Of a stretch of 64,000 bases of DNA, positions 41,468 to 50,216 are shown one piece after another; position 1 is the first letter of the stretch; every line of letters starts with the position of its first letter. A program made the position numbers and the translations under genes. Origin of the DNA: Micromonospora sp. LH3U1 (GTDB taxonomy: Bacteria > Actinomycetota > Actinomycetes > Mycobacteriales > Micromonosporaceae); NCBI RefSeq assembly GCF_028475105.1, contig NZ_CP116936.1, forward strand, positions 992,001 through 1,056,000, written 5' to 3'. The notes beneath the pieces are model-generated. The model worked only from the letters and a program-made list of their open reading frames with translations. It was not told the origin of the DNA and did no database searches.

Positions 41468-41617
41468 CGGCGCGAACGATACGCCCCTGCGGGCCGTACT
41501 CGATGACGATGACAAGTCGGCGTACCGTCGGGTCGCAGTCAGCGTCGGCCCCGCGCCCCGGCGTAGGCTTGGCCCCCGGAGTGTTTTTTCCCACAGACCC
41601 GTGCAAGGAGTCGCCCC

Positions 41618-42763
41618 GTGACCGCCGGTCGCCCGCCCCGCGTGCTCATCGACGCCACGAGTGTCCCCGCCGACCGTGGTGGTGTCGGTCGATACGTTGA
41701 CGGTCTGCTCGGTGCCCTCGGCAAGGTGTGCGGGTCGGGGGTGGAACTGGCGGTGGTCAGCCTCCGCACCGACCTGGAGCGTTACACCCGGATGCTGCCC
41801 GGCGCGGAGATCATCCCCGCCCCGGCCGCCGTGGCGCACCGCCCGGCCCGGCTCGCGTGGGAGCAGACCGGCCTGCCGCTGCTCGCCCAGCAGGTGGGCG
41901 CACACGTGCTGCACTCGCCCTTCTACACCTGCCCGCTGCGGGCCGGTTGCCCGGTCACGGTCACCGTGCACGACGCGACGTTCTTCACCGAGCCGGAGCA
42001 CTACGACAAGTCCCGCCGCACGTTCTTCCGCAGCGCCATCAAGACCTCGCTGCGCCGCGCCAACCGGGTGATCGTGCCCAGCAAGGCCACCCGGGACGAG
42101 CTGATCCGGCTGCTCGACGCCGACCCGACGCGGATCGACGTGGCCTACCACGGTGTCGACCAGGCCGCCTTCCACGCCCCCACCGAGGAGGAGAAGGCCC
42201 GCGTACGCGCCCGGCTGGGGCTGGGCAACAGCAGCTACGTCGCCTTCCTCGGTGCCAAGGAGCCGCGTAAGAACGTGCCCAACCTGATTCGTGGTTGGGC
42301 GCGTGCGGTGGCCGACCGGGTCGACCCACCGGCCCTGGTGATCGCCGGTGGCCAGGGGCACGACGACGACATCGACCGGGCGGTGGCCGAGGTCCCGTCG
42401 CACCTGCGTCTGCTGCGCCCCGGCTACCTGCGCTACGCCGACCTGCCTGGTTTCCTCGGTGGCGCACTTGTCGCCGCCTATCCGTCCTACGGCGAGGGGT
42501 TCGGGCTGCCGATCCTGGAGGCGATGGCGTGCGCCGCCCCGGTGCTGACCACGCCCCGGCTCTCGCTGCCCGAGGTGGGCGGCGACGCGGTCGCGTACAC
42601 CTCGGAGGACCCGGAGCAGATCGGCACCGACCTCGCGGCCCTGCTCGACGACGAGCAGCGGCGGCTGTCGCTGGCGAAGGCCGGGTTCGACCGGGCCAAG
42701 GAGTTCACCTGGGAGTCCAGCGCCGAGGTGCACATCGCCGCCTGGAGTCGCGCCAGTTCGTGA
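41618..42763 (+). CDS. Glycosyltransferase, GT4 family
   Basis: A 381-residue GT-B-fold retaining glycosyltransferase using a nucleotide sugar donor. Visible signatures are the N-terminal acceptor loop DRGGVGRYV, the domain junction SYVAFLGAKEPRKN, and the C-terminal donor site YPSYGEGFGLPILEAMACAAP with the E-x7-E motif. GTG at 41618 follows AGGAG at 7 nt. It is 63 nt upstream of a mannose-1-phosphate guanylyltransferase on the same strand, so a mannosyltransferase using GDP-mannose is a natural guess, but donor and acceptor are not proven. The enzyme is probably cytoplasmic or peripherally bound to the membrane. Confidence 0.92.
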   Translation: MTAGRPPRVLIDATSVPADRGGVGRYVDGLLGALGKVCGSGVELAVVSLRTDLERYTRMLPGAEIIPAPAAVAHRPARLAWEQTGLPLLAQQVGAHVLHSPFYTCPLRAGCPVTVTVHDATFFTEPEHYDKSRRTFFRSAIKTSLRRANRVIVPSKATRDELIRLLDADPTRIDVAYHGVDQAAFHAPTEEEKARVRARLGLGNSSYVAFLGAKEPRKNVPNLIRGWARAVADRVDPPALVIAGGQGHDDDIDRAVAEVPSHLRLLRPGYLRYADLPGFLGGALVAAYPSYGEGFGLPILEAMACAAPVLTTPRLSLPEVGGDAVAYTSEDPEQIGTDLAALLDDEQRRLSLAKAGFDRAKEFTWESSAEVHIAAWSRASS

Positions 42764-42826
42764 CCCCTCCCGGTCGCGGCGGTGACCCGTGCCACTTCGG
42801 GAAGGTGCGTCGGGCATGATGGGCGG

Positions 42827-43918
42827 ATGCTTTATGCGGTCATTCCGGCAGGTGGCAGTGGCACGAGGTTGTGGCCGTTGTCCCGCGCTGGCCACCCCAA
42901 GTTCCTTCACCCGCTGACCGGCACCAGCGCTTCGCTGCTCCAGGCGACCGTGGAACGGCTCGCGCCGCTGACCACACCGGATCGGACCCTTGTGGTCACC
43001 GGTGCCGCGCACGTCGCGGCGGTGGCTCGGCAGCTGACCGGTCTGCCGGAGGAGAACATCCTGGTCGAGCCGTCGCCCCGGGATTCCTGCGCGGCGATCG
43101 CGTTGGCCGCCGCGGTGATCGCGGTGCGGGACCCGGACGCGGTGATGGGCAGCTTCGCGGCCGACCACCTGATCCGCGACCCGGAGAGCTGGGTCCGCAC
43201 GGTCCAGGAGGCGGTCCGCGGGGCCGAGCAGGGCATGTTGATGACCGTCGGGATCACCCCGACCCGGGCGGAGACCGGCTACGGCTACCTGGAGACCGGC
43301 GAGGAGACCGAGGGTTCGCCGTGGCGGCCGGTGGCCGAGTTCAAGGAGAAGCCGGGCGCCGAGGTCGCCGAGGCGTACGTCCGTTCGGGCCGGCACCTGT
43401 GGAACGCGAGCATGTTCGTGTGGCGGGTGGACGTCTTCCTCGCCGAGTTGGCCCGCCAGCAGCCGGCGCTGCACGCCGGCGTCGCCGCGATCGCCGCCGC
43501 CTGGGGCACCCCGGAGCAGGACGAGATCCTCGGCGCGATCTGGCCGACCCTGCCGAAGATCTCCGTCGACTACGCGGTGATGGAGGGCGCGGCCACCGCG
43601 GGTCGTGTCGCGACCGTGCCGGGCGACTTCGGCTGGAACGATGTCGGTGACTTCCACACGTTGGGCGACGTGCTGCCGGCCGACGACGCGGGCAACGTGG
43701 TGCTCGGCACCGACGCCAAGCCGGGTGTGCTGCTACAGGACAGCACCAACCTGGTGGTGGTGCCGCAGTCCGGTCGGTTGGTGGCCGTCCTCGGGTTGCA
43801 CGACCTGATCGTGGTGGACACCCCGGACGCGGTGCTGGTCTGCCCGCGGGACCGGGCCCAGGAGGTCAAGGCCCTGGTCGACGAGCTCAAAGGGCGGGGC
43901 GAAGAGGGCTACGTCTGA
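42827..43918 (+). CDS. manC: Mannose-1-phosphate guanylyltransferase
   Basis: A 363-residue nucleotidyltransferase converting mannose-1-phosphate and GTP to GDP-mannose. It has the pyrophosphorylase motif PAGGSGTRLWPLSR at the extreme N-terminus, the substrate-binding segment EPSPRDSCAAIALAA, and GDFGWNDVGDF, all typical of ManC-type enzymes. The C-terminal phosphomannose isomerase (cupin) domain of bifunctional ManC is absent, as usual in actinomycetes. ATG at 42827 begins directly with the conserved MLYAVIPAGG; the in-frame upstream 15 residues are not conserved-looking. Together with the preceding glycosyltransferase it probably supplies mannose for glycolipids or glycoproteins. Confidence 0.92.
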   Translation: MLYAVIPAGGSGTRLWPLSRAGHPKFLHPLTGTSASLLQATVERLAPLTTPDRTLVVTGAAHVAAVARQLTGLPEENILVEPSPRDSCAAIALAAAVIAVRDPDAVMGSFAADHLIRDPESWVRTVQEAVRGAEQGMLMTVGITPTRAETGYGYLETGEETEGSPWRPVAEFKEKPGAEVAEAYVRSGRHLWNASMFVWRVDVFLAELARQQPALHAGVAAIAAAWGTPEQDEILGAIWPTLPKISVDYAVMEGAATAGRVATVPGDFGWNDVGDFHTLGDVLPADDAGNVVLGTDAKPGVLLQDSTNLVVVPQSGRLVAVLGLHDLIVVDTPDAVLVCPRDRAQEVKALVDELKGRGEEGYV

Positions 43919-44504
43919 GGGCTGCGAGGGCCGGTGCGACAAGTTGCACGGTCCCGCCGGCCAGCGGCTCGGGTAGTTGGTCCGGCGGGAACCAGCCCAG
44001 CTCCTCGGCCTCGTCGCTGACCTGCTCCACCGCTCCGGGCGGGGCGAGCACGGCGAAGCGGATGTCGTGGTGCAGGGAACCGCCCTGGCACTGCACCGGG
44101 TGCACGTCCACGTCGATCGGCACCGGGTCGATGCGCAGGCCGGCGATCCCGGACTCCTCGGTGGCCTCGCGGAGCGCGGCGGCGACCAGGGTCTCGTCGG
44201 TCGGCTCGCAGTGCCCGCCGAGCTGCACCCAACGCCCGAACTTGCCGTGCAGGCAGAGCAGCACCCGCGCGCCGGTGGCGTCCAGCACCAGCGCGCTCGC
44301 GGTGAGGTGCCCCGGGCGGTGCTGCCGGCTCATCGTGACCGGGCCGGCACTGAGCAGGCGGAGGGTCCGGTCCCGCGCGACGGCCGCCTCCGGGCTGGTG
44401 GGCTGCCAGCCCTCAAGCAGCGCGGTGGCGTCGGCGTGCAGCGCCGCGTACGCCTCGGGGTCGGACGTGTGGGCGGTCGGTTCGGTGATCGCGGTGTCAG
44501 GCAC
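43887..44504 (-). CDS. Nudix hydrolase
   Basis: A 205-residue Nudix-domain protein. The Nudix box is GGHCEPTDETLVAAALREATEESGI, shown here as G...E-x7-REATEESGI, with the metal-binding REx2EE intact. It sits in the middle of the protein, preceded by a beta segment (TASALVLDATGARVLLCLH) and followed by DVDVHPVQCQGG. Substrate cannot be told. GTG at 44504 is the best start; the longer frame to 44948 is antisense to the next gene. Its stop overlaps the converging manC end by 32 nt, and it is divergent from the following gene with a 39-nt gap, implying a shared promoter region. Confidence 0.9.
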   Translation of the reverse strand: MPDTAITEPTAHTSDPEAYAALHADATALLEGWQPTSPEAAVARDRTLRLLSAGPVTMSRQHRPGHLTASALVLDATGARVLLCLHGKFGRWVQLGGHCEPTDETLVAAALREATEESGIAGLRIDPVPIDVDVHPVQCQGGSLHHDIRFAVLAPPGAVEQVSDEAEELGWFPPDQLPEPLAGGTVQLVAPALAALRRSPLRPAL

Positions 44505-44543
44505 CCCGTCACTGTACGAGCGTGTGCTCCGTACGCTGGCTCG

Positions 44544-45590
44544 GTGACTCTGCGACTCGTCGAATTCGTGGTGGCCGGCAACGAGGCCAGCGATCTGCTG
44601 CCGGTGCGGTCGGAGGTGCTGCTGCGCGCGTACGGCGCCCGGCGGGGCTTCTGGACGGTGCTGGACGAGGGGCCGGTGGAGAGTTGCCTGGCGCTGCTGC
44701 TGGAGCTGGACGACGGCGAGTGGACGGCCCGGCACGTGGTGGCGGACGCCGGTGTGGAGAACGGGCGGACCGAGGATGGTGAGGCGCTCGCGCACCATGA
44801 CGGCTGGGTGTACGTCTTCGGCTCCCACTTCGGTTCGAAGGCTGGCCCGCTGCGTCCCCGGCGCGCCTTCGTGGCCCGGTTCCGGGAGGACGACGCGGCG
44901 GCCGGGCCGGTGCCGGTCCAGGTGGTGCGCAACTCGTTCCGGCTGCACCGTGCGGTGAACGACGCCCTCGCCGGGTCGTCGCTGACCCTGTTACCGCCGG
45001 GGGATCGGGTGCGGGCCCGGTTCATCGTGGAGACGTTGGCGCGGGGGACCGCCCGGGAGAAGAGTTGGGTGAGCCGGCTGGCCCCGGACGACCTGCCGTT
45101 GAACGTGGAGGCGGCAGCCTTCACCCCGGCCGGGACGGTGCTGCTCGGGCTGCGGTTCCCGGTCACGGAGGCCGGTGAGCCGATCATGGTCGAGGTCGCC
45201 GGTGTGCCGGACATGTTCGCGGCGGCGCGGGCGTGGCCGCGGGCGTTGCGCGCGTACGTGTTGACCGGCGTCACCCCACCGGGACAGCTGACCGGGTTCC
45301 GCGCGATCACCCCGACGGCGGACGGCGCGTACGCGGCCGTGATCGGCTCGATCGACGCGCTGGGCAAGGGATCGGTGCTGCTCGACGACCATCCCGGCGG
45401 GGGTGACGTCACCTCCCGGCACGTCCGCTTTCGGCTACCGGGCGGTGAGTCGGACGACGCGTGCCGGCTCGTCGGGGAGTCGGTGGCGGACCTGACGCCG
45501 TTCCACCACGTCGAGGGGCTGGCCGAGTTGGACGGGCGACCGTTCTACGTCACGGACGAGGACCACCGCGTCGCGCTCTGGGTCGGCTGA
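44544..45590 (+). CDS. Conserved hypothetical protein, DUF3616-like
   Basis: A 348-residue soluble protein. The segment VEAAAFTPAGTVLLGLRFPV and repeated beta-rich blades resemble DUF3616/beta-propeller proteins, but I am not certain of the family. No signal peptide, membrane helix or catalytic motif is visible. GTG at 44544 lies just 39 nt from the divergent Nudix start, with no clear ribosome site; the longer frame from 43977 is antisense to the Nudix gene and is rejected. Downstream, 45591-45880 is non-coding and holds a small hairpin (ACCGGGG/CCCCGGT near 45680) but nothing else recognisable. Confidence 0.75.
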   Translation: MTLRLVEFVVAGNEASDLLPVRSEVLLRAYGARRGFWTVLDEGPVESCLALLLELDDGEWTARHVVADAGVENGRTEDGEALAHHDGWVYVFGSHFGSKAGPLRPRRAFVARFREDDAAAGPVPVQVVRNSFRLHRAVNDALAGSSLTLLPPGDRVRARFIVETLARGTAREKSWVSRLAPDDLPLNVEAAAFTPAGTVLLGLRFPVTEAGEPIMVEVAGVPDMFAAARAWPRALRAYVLTGVTPPGQLTGFRAITPTADGAYAAVIGSIDALGKGSVLLDDHPGGGDVTSRHVRFRLPGGESDDACRLVGESVADLTPFHHVEGLAELDGRPFYVTDEDHRVALWVG

Positions 45591-45880
45591 GCCGGGAGGG
45601 TGATGGTGCGGGGGCGGGATGACCGGACGGCACCTCCGCGGAGCAAGGGCCGCGGACCCTCGTGGTGCCGTCCGATCACCGGGGCCTCCCCGGTCCCGGC
45701 GCCCTTGGGCCAGGGGCGTCAAGGACGCGCCGGCACCGTGTTCGGGCACTGGAAGCATGCCGAACCGGCCCCGGCGACGTCGAGGTTTTTCAGTCCAGGC
45801 TTAAAGATGGAGATTAGTGCCGGCCAGGTAGAGTCGAACGGTCATCTGGCATCCCCCTGCCGGCGACACGGGAGCGCGCC

Positions 45881-46879
45881 ATGCTGAAGATCCACTTTTC
45901 TGGGGAGGACATCCTCCGGACCCGGGTGGCGCCGGCCGCGAACCCGGTCTGGGAGCTGGTCCTCAGCCTGCACGCGCTGCAGGGCCGCAACCGCGATCCA
46001 TTGACCGCGAACTGGCGGCGCACCGTGTCCAGGGGGCTGCGTCAGGACGTCGCCTCCGAGCAACTCCGGTTGCTCTTCGCGCTGAACCCGCCGCGCGGCT
46101 ACTTCCCCGACTTCCTCACCCCGTACGCCAGCGTCGACGGCTTCGAGGCCGGGCTGGACGCGCTCCGCCGTACCCCCACCGAGTTGCTGCGCCGGGACCT
46201 GACCGTGCTGGCGACCGAAAATCAGCTGCCCTCCTCGGCCGCCGCGCTGGCCCGGGGCGAGGTGGAGGTGCTGCACCACCTCGCCGAGTCGATGGAGCAG
46301 TACCGGTCGCTGGCGATCAGCCCGTACTGGAGTCGGATCCAGGCCGCGGTGGCGGCGGACCGGGCTCGCCGGGCCCGGGCGCTGGTCGACGGCGGTGTCG
46401 AGGGCCTGCTCACCAGCCTCCGGCCGACGATGCACTGGGAGAGCGGGGTGCTGGAGGTCCGCCACTACCCGCACAACCGGGAGATGCACCTGGATGGCCG
46501 GGGGTTGCTGTTGGTGCCGTCGTACTTCTGCGCGAGCACCCCGGTCGCCCTGCTCGACCCGGCGTTGCCACCGGTGCTGGTCTACCCGGTGGACCGGCTG
46601 GGCGGGCTGGCGCCGCTCGACCGCACCGGAGCGGCTTCGTCCGGTGCTGCCCGCGACTCCCTCGCGGCGCTGCTCGGCCGCACGAGGGCGGCGGTGTTGC
46701 AGGCCAGCGACGAGGGCTGCACCACCGGTGAGGTTGCCCGCAAGCTCAACATCTCCGCGGCGGCGGCGAGCCAGCACGCCACCGTGCTACGCAAAGCCGG
46801 CCTGCTGGTCAGCCACCGGGAGCGCAACAGCGTGCTGCACACGTTGACTCCGCTCGGCCGGGCCGTGCTGGACGCGTGA
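45881..46879 (+). CDS. ArsR-type winged-helix transcriptional regulator
   Basis: A 332-residue regulator with an unusually long N-terminal part (about 250 residues) before a C-terminal winged helix (TRAAVLQASDEGCTTGEVARKLNISAA...SQHATVLRKAGLL). This is the layout of the large actinomycete ArsR/helix-turn-helix proteins in which the N-terminal domain is presumed to sense a ligand. No metal-binding CxC site is present, so it is not a metal sensor of the classic kind. ATG at 45881 follows GGGAG. It stands alone, between an intergenic gap and the converging fbiB. Target genes are unknown. It is 9 kb from the biosynthetic cluster, so a link is not supported. Confidence 0.85.
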   Translation: MLKIHFSGEDILRTRVAPAANPVWELVLSLHALQGRNRDPLTANWRRTVSRGLRQDVASEQLRLLFALNPPRGYFPDFLTPYASVDGFEAGLDALRRTPTELLRRDLTVLATENQLPSSAAALARGEVEVLHHLAESMEQYRSLAISPYWSRIQAAVAADRARRARALVDGGVEGLLTSLRPTMHWESGVLEVRHYPHNREMHLDGRGLLLVPSYFCASTPVALLDPALPPVLVYPVDRLGGLAPLDRTGAASSGAARDSLAALLGRTRAAVLQASDEGCTTGEVARKLNISAAAASQHATVLRKAGLLVSHRERNSVLHTLTPLGRAVLDA

Positions 46880-46891
46880 CCCGGCCACCTG

Positions 46892-47977
46892 TCACAGGGC
46901 GAGCGCGGCGCTCGCCGGGCTGCCCGGCGGTGGTGGCAACAGGGTCGACCCGACACCCTCGGCGGCCAGCGCGACGCGCAGTCGGTGCAGGTCGGCGCCG
47001 AAACGGACCAGTCCGATCGGCTCGACCGGCGTCGGGGCTGAGCCGAGTACCAGGGTGGCGCCGTCCGGCCACCCGGGCATCTCGGCGACCAGCCCGGCGC
47101 GTACCTCCGCCTCGTCGACCAGGGTGAAGACCGTGCCGGGGGCGATCACCTCGGCTATCGCGTCGATCGCCCGTCGTACCGCCGTCCGGTCGGCCGGCGT
47201 CGGACCGGGACCATCGGCCAGGGTGGCGCCATCGGCCAGCCCTGCGGCGCGGGCCTCGGCGGTACCGAGCGAGAAGAGGTCCTGTGCGGCGTCGCGGATC
47301 AGCGCCCGCGCGCCGCCGGCGTCGTCCGGGTTGGTGGCGGAGAGGTAGCCCCGCACCACCGCGACGGGGACCTGATCGCACTTGCCCTTGATCAGCTCGC
47401 CGGCACCCGCCAGCTCGTCCACCACGGCCATCTGGGTCAACTGCAACTCGTTGCCGTACGGATCGACCTCGCCCCGGTGGTCACGGATGGCCGGCATCCC
47501 GGCCACGCCCAGCGCCACGTCGGTGAGCCCGTTGCGCCAGGGCCGGCCCATGGTGTCGCTGATGATCACGGCGACGTCCAGGCCGTAGTGCTCGCTCAGC
47601 GCGTCGCGCAGCGCCCGTGCCGAAGCGTCCGGGTCGACCGGCAGCAGCACCAGTTGGGTCTTGTCCACGTTCGACGCGTCGATCCCCGCGGCGGCCATCA
47701 CGAAGCCGTGATGGGTCTGCACGATCCGGGTCGCCCCCCGGGCGGCGACCACCCGGGCGGTCTCCTCGGCCAGGACCTCGTCCCGTGCGGTCAGTCGCTC
47801 AGGCCCGTCCGCCGGGACATCGACCAGCCGCCCCTCCGCCTTGGAGACAATCTTGCTGGTCACCACCAGCACGTCACCGTCGCGCAGCCACGGTGCCGCG
47901 GTCGCGATCACCGCCGCCAGGTCGTCACCCTCGGTCACGTGGCCGATGCCGAGCACCGGCAGGATCTCCAGCCTCAC
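46892..47977 (-). CDS. fbiB: Coenzyme F420-0:L-glutamate ligase, CofE-type FbiB without nitroreductase domain
   Basis: A 361-residue enzyme that adds gamma-linked glutamates to F420-0 using GTP. The CofE domain is complete from the start (LPVLGIGHVTEGDDL, VVTSKIVSKAEGR, VIISDTMGRPWRNGLTDVALG, GELIKGKCDQVPVA). The remaining C-terminal stretch of about 115 residues is too short for the FMN-binding nitroreductase domain fused in mycobacterial FbiB (about 448 residues), which reduces dehydro-F420-0. GTG at 47977 overlaps the fbiA stop (GTGA), so the two are coupled; the longer frame to 48163 runs over fbiA. The converging ArsR-type gene ends 12 nt away. Confidence 0.93.
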   Translation of the reverse strand: MRLEILPVLGIGHVTEGDDLAAVIATAAPWLRDGDVLVVTSKIVSKAEGRLVDVPADGPERLTARDEVLAEETARVVAARGATRIVQTHHGFVMAAAGIDASNVDKTQLVLLPVDPDASARALRDALSEHYGLDVAVIISDTMGRPWRNGLTDVALGVAGMPAIRDHRGEVDPYGNELQLTQMAVVDELAGAGELIKGKCDQVPVAVVRGYLSATNPDDAGGARALIRDAAQDLFSLGTAEARAAGLADGATLADGPGPTPADRTAVRRAIDAIAEVIAPGTVFTLVDEAEVRAGLVAEMPGWPDGATLVLGSAPTPVEPIGLVRFGADLHRLRVALAAEGVGSTLLPPPPGSPASAALAL

Positions 47978-48921
47978 GTCAACTCCACCGCGGCGCGGAC
48001 CATGGCCACTGTCGCCGCCTCGTCGGTCATCCGCAGCGGCACCGCGCGGACCGTCACCCCGGGCACCACCGTGCCAGCGTCCTCCTCGGCCACCAGCCAG
48101 CCGTTCAGCAGGCCGCCGTCCGTCCGGCCACCGTAGAGGCGGCCCACCCCGGCTGCGCTGCACTCGGCACCGAGCACGGCGAGACAGCGGTCGGCCATTC
48201 CCCGCACGGGTGCGCCGCCGATGATCGGTGAGACGCCCACCACCGGCGCCGGGCCGTCGGCCACCGCCTCGCGCAGCCCCGGTACGGCCAGCACCGGCGC
48301 GACGCTCACCACCGGGTTGCTGGGTGCGACCAGCACCAGGTCAGCCGAGCCGATCGCGTCCAGCACACCGGGCGCCGGCTTCGCCGTCTCCGCGCCGACG
48401 AAGACGAAGCGGTGGGTAAGGATGTCGGCCCGGTACCGCACCCACCACTCCTGGAAGTGGATCGCCCGTTGACCCTGGTCGTCCTCCACCACAGCGTGGG
48501 TTTCCAGCCGGTCGTCGGTGGCCGGCACAAGACGCACGCCCGGCTCCCAGCGAGCGGCCAGCGCTTCGGTGACCGCGCTCAACGGGTAACCGCCGTTGAG
48601 CATGGTGCTTCGCACCAGGTGAGTGGCGATGTCCTTGTCGCCGAGACCGAACCAGGTCGGCTGAGCCCCGTACGCGGCCAGCTCGTCCTTGACCGTCCAG
48701 CTCTCGCCGACTCGACCCCAACCCCGCTCCGGGTCGGCGCCGCCTCCGAGCGTGTACATGACGCTGTCCAGGTCGGGGCAGATCTTCAACCCGTGCAGCC
48801 ACAGGTCGTCGCCGACGTTCACCACGGCGGTCACCTCAGCGCCGACTTCGCGGGCGTACGCCCGGACGCCGAGCAGGAACCGGGCGCCGCCGATGCCGCC
48901 GGCCAGAACCACAATGCGCAT
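47974..48921 (-). CDS. fbiA: F420-0 synthase FbiA (phospho-lactate or PEP guanylyl transferase step)
   Basis: A 315-residue enzyme that joins FO with the guanylylated phospholactate or phosphoenolpyruvate to form F420-0 or its dehydro form. The N-terminal MRIVVLAGGIGGARFLLG and the segments NVGDDLWLHGLKICPDLDS and GLGDKDIATHLVRS are diagnostic for CofD/FbiA. ATG at 48921 has GAGG 9 nt upstream. An ATG three codons earlier (48930) sits too close to that site. It leads the fbiA-fbiB pair on the minus strand, divergent from the Pro-rich membrane protein gene. Confidence 0.95.
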   Translation of the reverse strand: MRIVVLAGGIGGARFLLGVRAYAREVGAEVTAVVNVGDDLWLHGLKICPDLDSVMYTLGGGADPERGWGRVGESWTVKDELAAYGAQPTWFGLGDKDIATHLVRSTMLNGGYPLSAVTEALAARWEPGVRLVPATDDRLETHAVVEDDQGQRAIHFQEWWVRYRADILTHRFVFVGAETAKPAPGVLDAIGSADLVLVAPSNPVVSVAPVLAVPGLREAVADGPAPVVGVSPIIGGAPVRGMADRCLAVLGAECSAAGVGRLYGGRTDGGLLNGWLVAEEDAGTVVPGVTVRAVPLRMTDEAATVAMVRAAVELT

Positions 48922-49019
48922 GTCGACCATCCTCGCGCACGTGACGCCTCCGGTCCGCCGGTGGCCCAGGAGACTAGGCTCACGTGCGCCCTGTCCGTTA
49001 ATGCCCCGAGGGGGAGTTC

Positions 49020-49955
49020 GTGACCAGCCCCGCCGAGCCAGCGTCCACCGACGCGACGCAGGCCCGTCAGCTGACCAAGCCGCTACGCGAACTCGCCGCG
49101 CTCGCGCTGCTCGGCGCCAACGCCGTGTTCCTCTTCGTGGGCCTGCTCCGGCTGATCAGCCCGAACGACTACAGCTCCTTCACCGGCCGCGCGGGCAGTG
49201 CCTTCTTCGCGTTCATCGGGGTGGAGGCGGTGGGCCTTCCACTGCTGGCCGTGCTGCTGGCCACGCACATCTCGCCGGTGGTGCCGAAGGCGAAGCTGAT
49301 CACGCAGGTGGCTCTCGGTGAGTACGCGGTCAGCGCACTGTTCGGCACGCTGACCATGCTGATCTGGACGGTCGGCCGCCTGGCCGATGCCGAGGTGCTC
49401 GACGCGCTCCTCGGTGTGCTCGCCCGGTTCGCCTGGATGGCGATCTTCGCGGTCGCCGCCTGGGTGGTCTACACGGTCTGGCGTGCGCACTACTACGTGC
49501 CGCGGCCCAAGCCCCAGCCGGGCGTCTACGGCCAGCCGCAGCCAGGCTGGCCGCAGCAGCAGGGTGGTTGGCCGGCCTCGGGTCAGCCCGGTGGTCAGCC
49601 GCAGGGCGGGTGGCCCGCTCCCGGCCAGCCGGGCGGCTACCCGCCGGGTCAGTTCCCCGGCCAGTACGCCCAGCCGTCCCCGTCGTTCCAGGCACCGCAG
49701 TCGGCTCCGCCGTACCCCCAGTCGGCTCCGCCGTTCCCGCAGTCCGCGCCGCCGGTCAACCCCGCCCCGCAGTCGGCGCCGCCCGCGCCGCCGTTCGGGC
49801 AGCCGCCGTCGGCCGACCCGACCCAGGCCATTCCGCGCCAGTCCGCCGATCCGGCTTCCGCCGACCCGACCCAGGCGATTCCCCGCCCCGTCGACCCGGA
49901 CACGGACCGCACCCAGCAGATCAAGCCCGGTGAGCACCCCGACCAGCCCCGCTGA
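49020..49955 (+). CDS. Membrane protein with four helices and a long Pro/Gln/Gly-rich tail
   Basis: A 311-residue protein of unknown function. Four hydrophobic helices lie between about residues 25 and 155 (LALLGANAVFLFVGLL, FFAFIGVEAVGLPLLAVLL, YAVSALFGTLTMLIWTVG, FAWMAIFAVAAWVVYTVW). The remaining half is a low-complexity tail of PGQ/QPG and SAPP repeats ending in two DPTQAIPR copies, probably cytoplasmic and disordered. GTG at 49020 follows GGGGGAG closely. It sits between fbiA (divergent) and fbiC, a position that may be fortuitous. The following gap, 49956-50216, holds a large palindrome. Confidence 0.85.
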   Translation: MTSPAEPASTDATQARQLTKPLRELAALALLGANAVFLFVGLLRLISPNDYSSFTGRAGSAFFAFIGVEAVGLPLLAVLLATHISPVVPKAKLITQVALGEYAVSALFGTLTMLIWTVGRLADAEVLDALLGVLARFAWMAIFAVAAWVVYTVWRAHYYVPRPKPQPGVYGQPQPGWPQQQGGWPASGQPGGQPQGGWPAPGQPGGYPPGQFPGQYAQPSPSFQAPQSAPPYPQSAPPFPQSAPPVNPAPQSAPPAPPFGQPPSADPTQAIPRQSADPASADPTQAIPRPVDPDTDRTQQIKPGEHPDQPR

Positions 49956-50019
49956 GGCGGCTTCCGCAGAGGGTGCTTGATCACTGCGCACCGCTCCGCT
50001 GGCGAGGTGTTCAGGTTCT

Positions 50020-50102
50020 CCTTTGCTCTGCTTCAGCGGAGGCAACACCCGGTGTCCGGATATCGGACGCGCGGTGTTGCCTGGGTTGAAGCAGAGCAAA
50101 GG
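50020..50102. repeat. Intergenic long imperfect palindrome
   Basis: Outer arms 50020-50035 and 50087-50102 (16 nt, CCTTTGCTCTGCTTCA and its complement) and inner arms 50040-50049 and 50073-50082 (AGGCAACACC and its complement) are perfect, with a small GTCCG/CGGAC stem at the centre. It lies between two tandem genes. It is built like the palindromes near 40650 and 56770 but has a different sequence. Confidence 0.8.
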
Positions 50103-50216
50103 TTGCGATGCGGAGGTGCCCGCCCCTCGGTACGCCACCTGGCAGCCGGCGTGCCGTTTCCCACGCTGCGGGCTGGGACTGGTGGGGCGGGCTCGCGCAG
50201 CGCATAGGCTGAGCGG

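Noticed and set aside
45591-45880. Possible small RNA or tRNA upstream of the ArsR-type gene
   Set aside because: Only a short hairpin was seen; no cloverleaf or promoter-terminator pair could be supported.
49500-49950. Repeats in the Pro-rich tail as a DNA repeat array
   Set aside because: The repeats are at amino-acid level (PGQ, SAPP) with varying codons, so they are low-complexity protein, not a DNA element.
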